From positions 434,001 through 498,000 of the forward strand of contig NZ_SGXC01000001.1 in NCBI RefSeq assembly GCF_004216695.1: DNA of 64,000 nucleotides, written 5' to 3'. Positions within the stretch are counted from its first letter, which is position 1; every line of letters begins with the position of its first letter. A program made the translations under genes and the position numbers. This document shows, piece after piece, positions 62,854-64,000 of this stretch. A model generated the notes under the pieces. That model saw only the letters and a list, made by a program, of their open reading frames with translations. It was not told the origin of the DNA and ran no database searches. This stretch comes from Pigmentiphaga kullae. Lineage in GTDB: Bacteria; Pseudomonadota; Gammaproteobacteria; Burkholderiales; Burkholderiaceae_B.

Positions 62854-63846
62854 ATGAAAAATACCCCCATGGCGAGCCTCCTGGCCGCCCTGCCCCTTGC
62901 CCTGGCCTTCCAGGCCCACGCCCAGTCCCCCGCGCCCGCCGACAAGCTCGTCTTCGGCTCGAACTGGTACGCCCAGGCCGAGCACGGCGGCTTCTACCAG
63001 GCCCTGGCCGAAGGCACCTACAAGAAGCACGGGCTGGACGTCGCCATCAAGATGGGCGGCCCGCAGATCAACGTGCTGCAACTGCTGCTGGCCGGCCAGT
63101 ACGACGTCGCCATGGGCGACGACCTGCAGACCTACAAGGCCGTGGAACAGGGCCTGCCGCTGGTCACCGTGGCTACCACCTTCCAGCAGTCGCCCACCGT
63201 CCTGGTGTCCCACCCCGGTCCCAAGACCCTGGGCGACCTCAAGGGCAAGACCCTGTACATCGGCCAGGCCAGCGAGACCACCTACTGGCCCTGGCTCAAG
63301 ACCAAGTACGGCTTCACCGAGGCCCAGAAGAAGCCCTACACCTTCTCGGTCCAGCCCTTCCTGGTGGACAAGAACTCCGCCGTGCAGGGCTACCTGGCGT
63401 CCGAGCCCTACACCATCGAGACCCAGGGCCGCTTCAAGCCCACCGTGTTCCTGCTGGGCGCCTACGGCTACCCTCCCTATGCGCAGACCATCGTCGCCAC
63501 CAAGACGGGGCTGGACGCGAAGAAAGACGCGATCCGCCGCTTCGTCGAGGCCAGCGCCGAGGGCTGGAAGAGCTACCTGAAGAACCCCGCCCCCGGCAAC
63601 GCGCTGATCCTGAAGGACAACCCGCAGATGACGCAGGCCCTGCTGGACTACGGCGTCAAGGCGCTGCGCGACGCGCGGCTGGTGGACGGCGGCGATGCCC
63701 GGACGCAGGGCCTGCTGACCATGACCGATGCGCGCTGGAAGAAGACCTACGACTTCATGGTGCGCGAGAAGCTCTTGAGTCCCAAGGTCGATTACCGGTC
63801 GGCGTTCACCACCGACATCGTCGACCAGGTCCGTGTGCTGCCCTGA
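62854..63846 (+). CDS. ABC transporter substrate-binding protein (NMT1/ThiY/SsuA type)
   Basis: Protein of 330 aa. The signal peptide covers about residues 1-24 (FQAHAQ). The mature protein starts DKLVFGSNWYAQAEHGGFYQAL, the NMT1/ThiY-like pattern for pyrimidine or sulfonate binding. The ribosome site AAGGAG lies across the toxin stop. It completes the importer begun at 60672. The Trp-rich stretch TTYWPWLKTKYGF may line the ligand pocket. The ligand could be a thiamine pyrimidine precursor or an organic sulfonate. Confidence 0.9.
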   Translation: MKNTPMASLLAALPLALAFQAHAQSPAPADKLVFGSNWYAQAEHGGFYQALAEGTYKKHGLDVAIKMGGPQINVLQLLLAGQYDVAMGDDLQTYKAVEQGLPLVTVATTFQQSPTVLVSHPGPKTLGDLKGKTLYIGQASETTYWPWLKTKYGFTEAQKKPYTFSVQPFLVDKNSAVQGYLASEPYTIETQGRFKPTVFLLGAYGYPPYAQTIVATKTGLDAKKDAIRRFVEASAEGWKSYLKNPAPGNALILKDNPQMTQALLDYGVKALRDARLVDGGDARTQGLLTMTDARWKKTYDFMVREKLLSPKVDYRSAFTTDIVDQVRVLP

Positions 63847-63875
63847 GCCGCGCGGCGTTCCGGCGCGGACCGGCC

Positions 63876-64000
63876 ATGCATAGCGACGAACTCGACTGCT
63901 TCTACCAGGTCGCACTGTGCGGCGGCATACGCAAGGCCTCCGAGCGGCTGGACCTCGCGCCCTCGGTCGTGAGCCGTCAGGTCGGCCGCCTGGAATCGGA
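63876..64000 (+). CDS. LysR-family transcriptional regulator, 3' end outside window
   Basis: The first 41 codons are in the window from ATG 63876. The residues FYQVALCGGIRKASERLDLA and SVVSRQVGRLE are a typical LysR helix-turn-helix. It follows the importer binding-protein gene by 29 bases on the same strand and may regulate that operon. No more can be said from the part present. Confidence 0.8.
   Translation, partial: MHSDELDCFYQVALCGGIRKASERLDLAPSVVSRQVGRLES

Overview
The window looks like chromosome of a high-GC betaproteobacterium, most likely an Alcaligenaceae member close to Bordetella or Achromobacter. The grounds are the expansion of Bug-type (TctC) periplasmic binding proteins (eleven copies), many LysR regulators, an SAH riboswitch in front of ahcY, and a backbone whose gene content and order (xerC, DUF484, dapF, lpxL, metK, ahcY, metF, slt, cca, midA-like, folB, ttcA) resembles what I recall of Bordetella. 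No rRNA, tRNA, CRISPR array, insertion sequence or phage was seen. No gene-free stretch exceeds 300 bases.

Layout. 1-5123: accessory catabolic genes (end of a Rieske oxygenase, two Bug genes, a sulfatase, a LysR). 5130-7764: core xerC, DUF484, dapF on the minus strand. 7853-17978: accessory block with a NERD-helicase and a locus around one TetR gene. Leftward from it run Bug, CapA-like, Asp/Glu racemase, TIM-barrel isomerase, ABM monooxygenase and a second Bug; rightward run a BKACE enzyme, a nitrilase and a cupin. 17987-20259: core lpxL and metK. 20267-43444: a 23-kb accessory block holding a mirror-image amidohydrolase-Bug / LysR / Bug-amidohydrolase module; a LysR-controlled run with a CMD protein, a dehydrogenase, two Bugs and a dihydroxyphthalate-decarboxylase-like protein; an aldo/keto reductase; DUF1289; a glycosyltransferase; a RidA-Bug-RidA-dipeptidase run with LysR; a degenerate EAL / pseudo-receiver / truncated heparinase group; and a second sulfatase-Bug-LysR module.

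43445-53105: core one-carbon and housekeeping genes: SAH riboswitch, ahcY, small membrane protein, metF, divergent 5-formyl-THF cyclo-ligase and slt, an NDUFA9-like reductase, cca and an ABC exporter. 53112-57238: LysR, Bug, CoA-transferase and CitE-like lyase. 57268-60675: core midA-like, pteridine reductase-like, folB and ttcA. 60672-63846: a nitrate/sulfonate/pyrimidine-type ABC importer operon split by a type II toxin-antitoxin pair, followed by the start of another LysR gene.

How the genes work together. metK, ahcY, metF and the cyclo-ligase serve the SAM and folate one-carbon cycle, with folB and the pteridine reductase nearby. The accessory blocks repeat one theme: a LysR or TetR regulator facing a Bug binding protein and one to five catabolic enzymes, with no TctA/TctB membrane subunits present. 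The most promising undescribed material is the TetR locus with two matching operators (9522-17978), the mirrored LysR module (20267-25136) and the catalytically degenerate signalling pair (37717-39004). All functional calls are from reading translated sequences and motifs; no database search was run.
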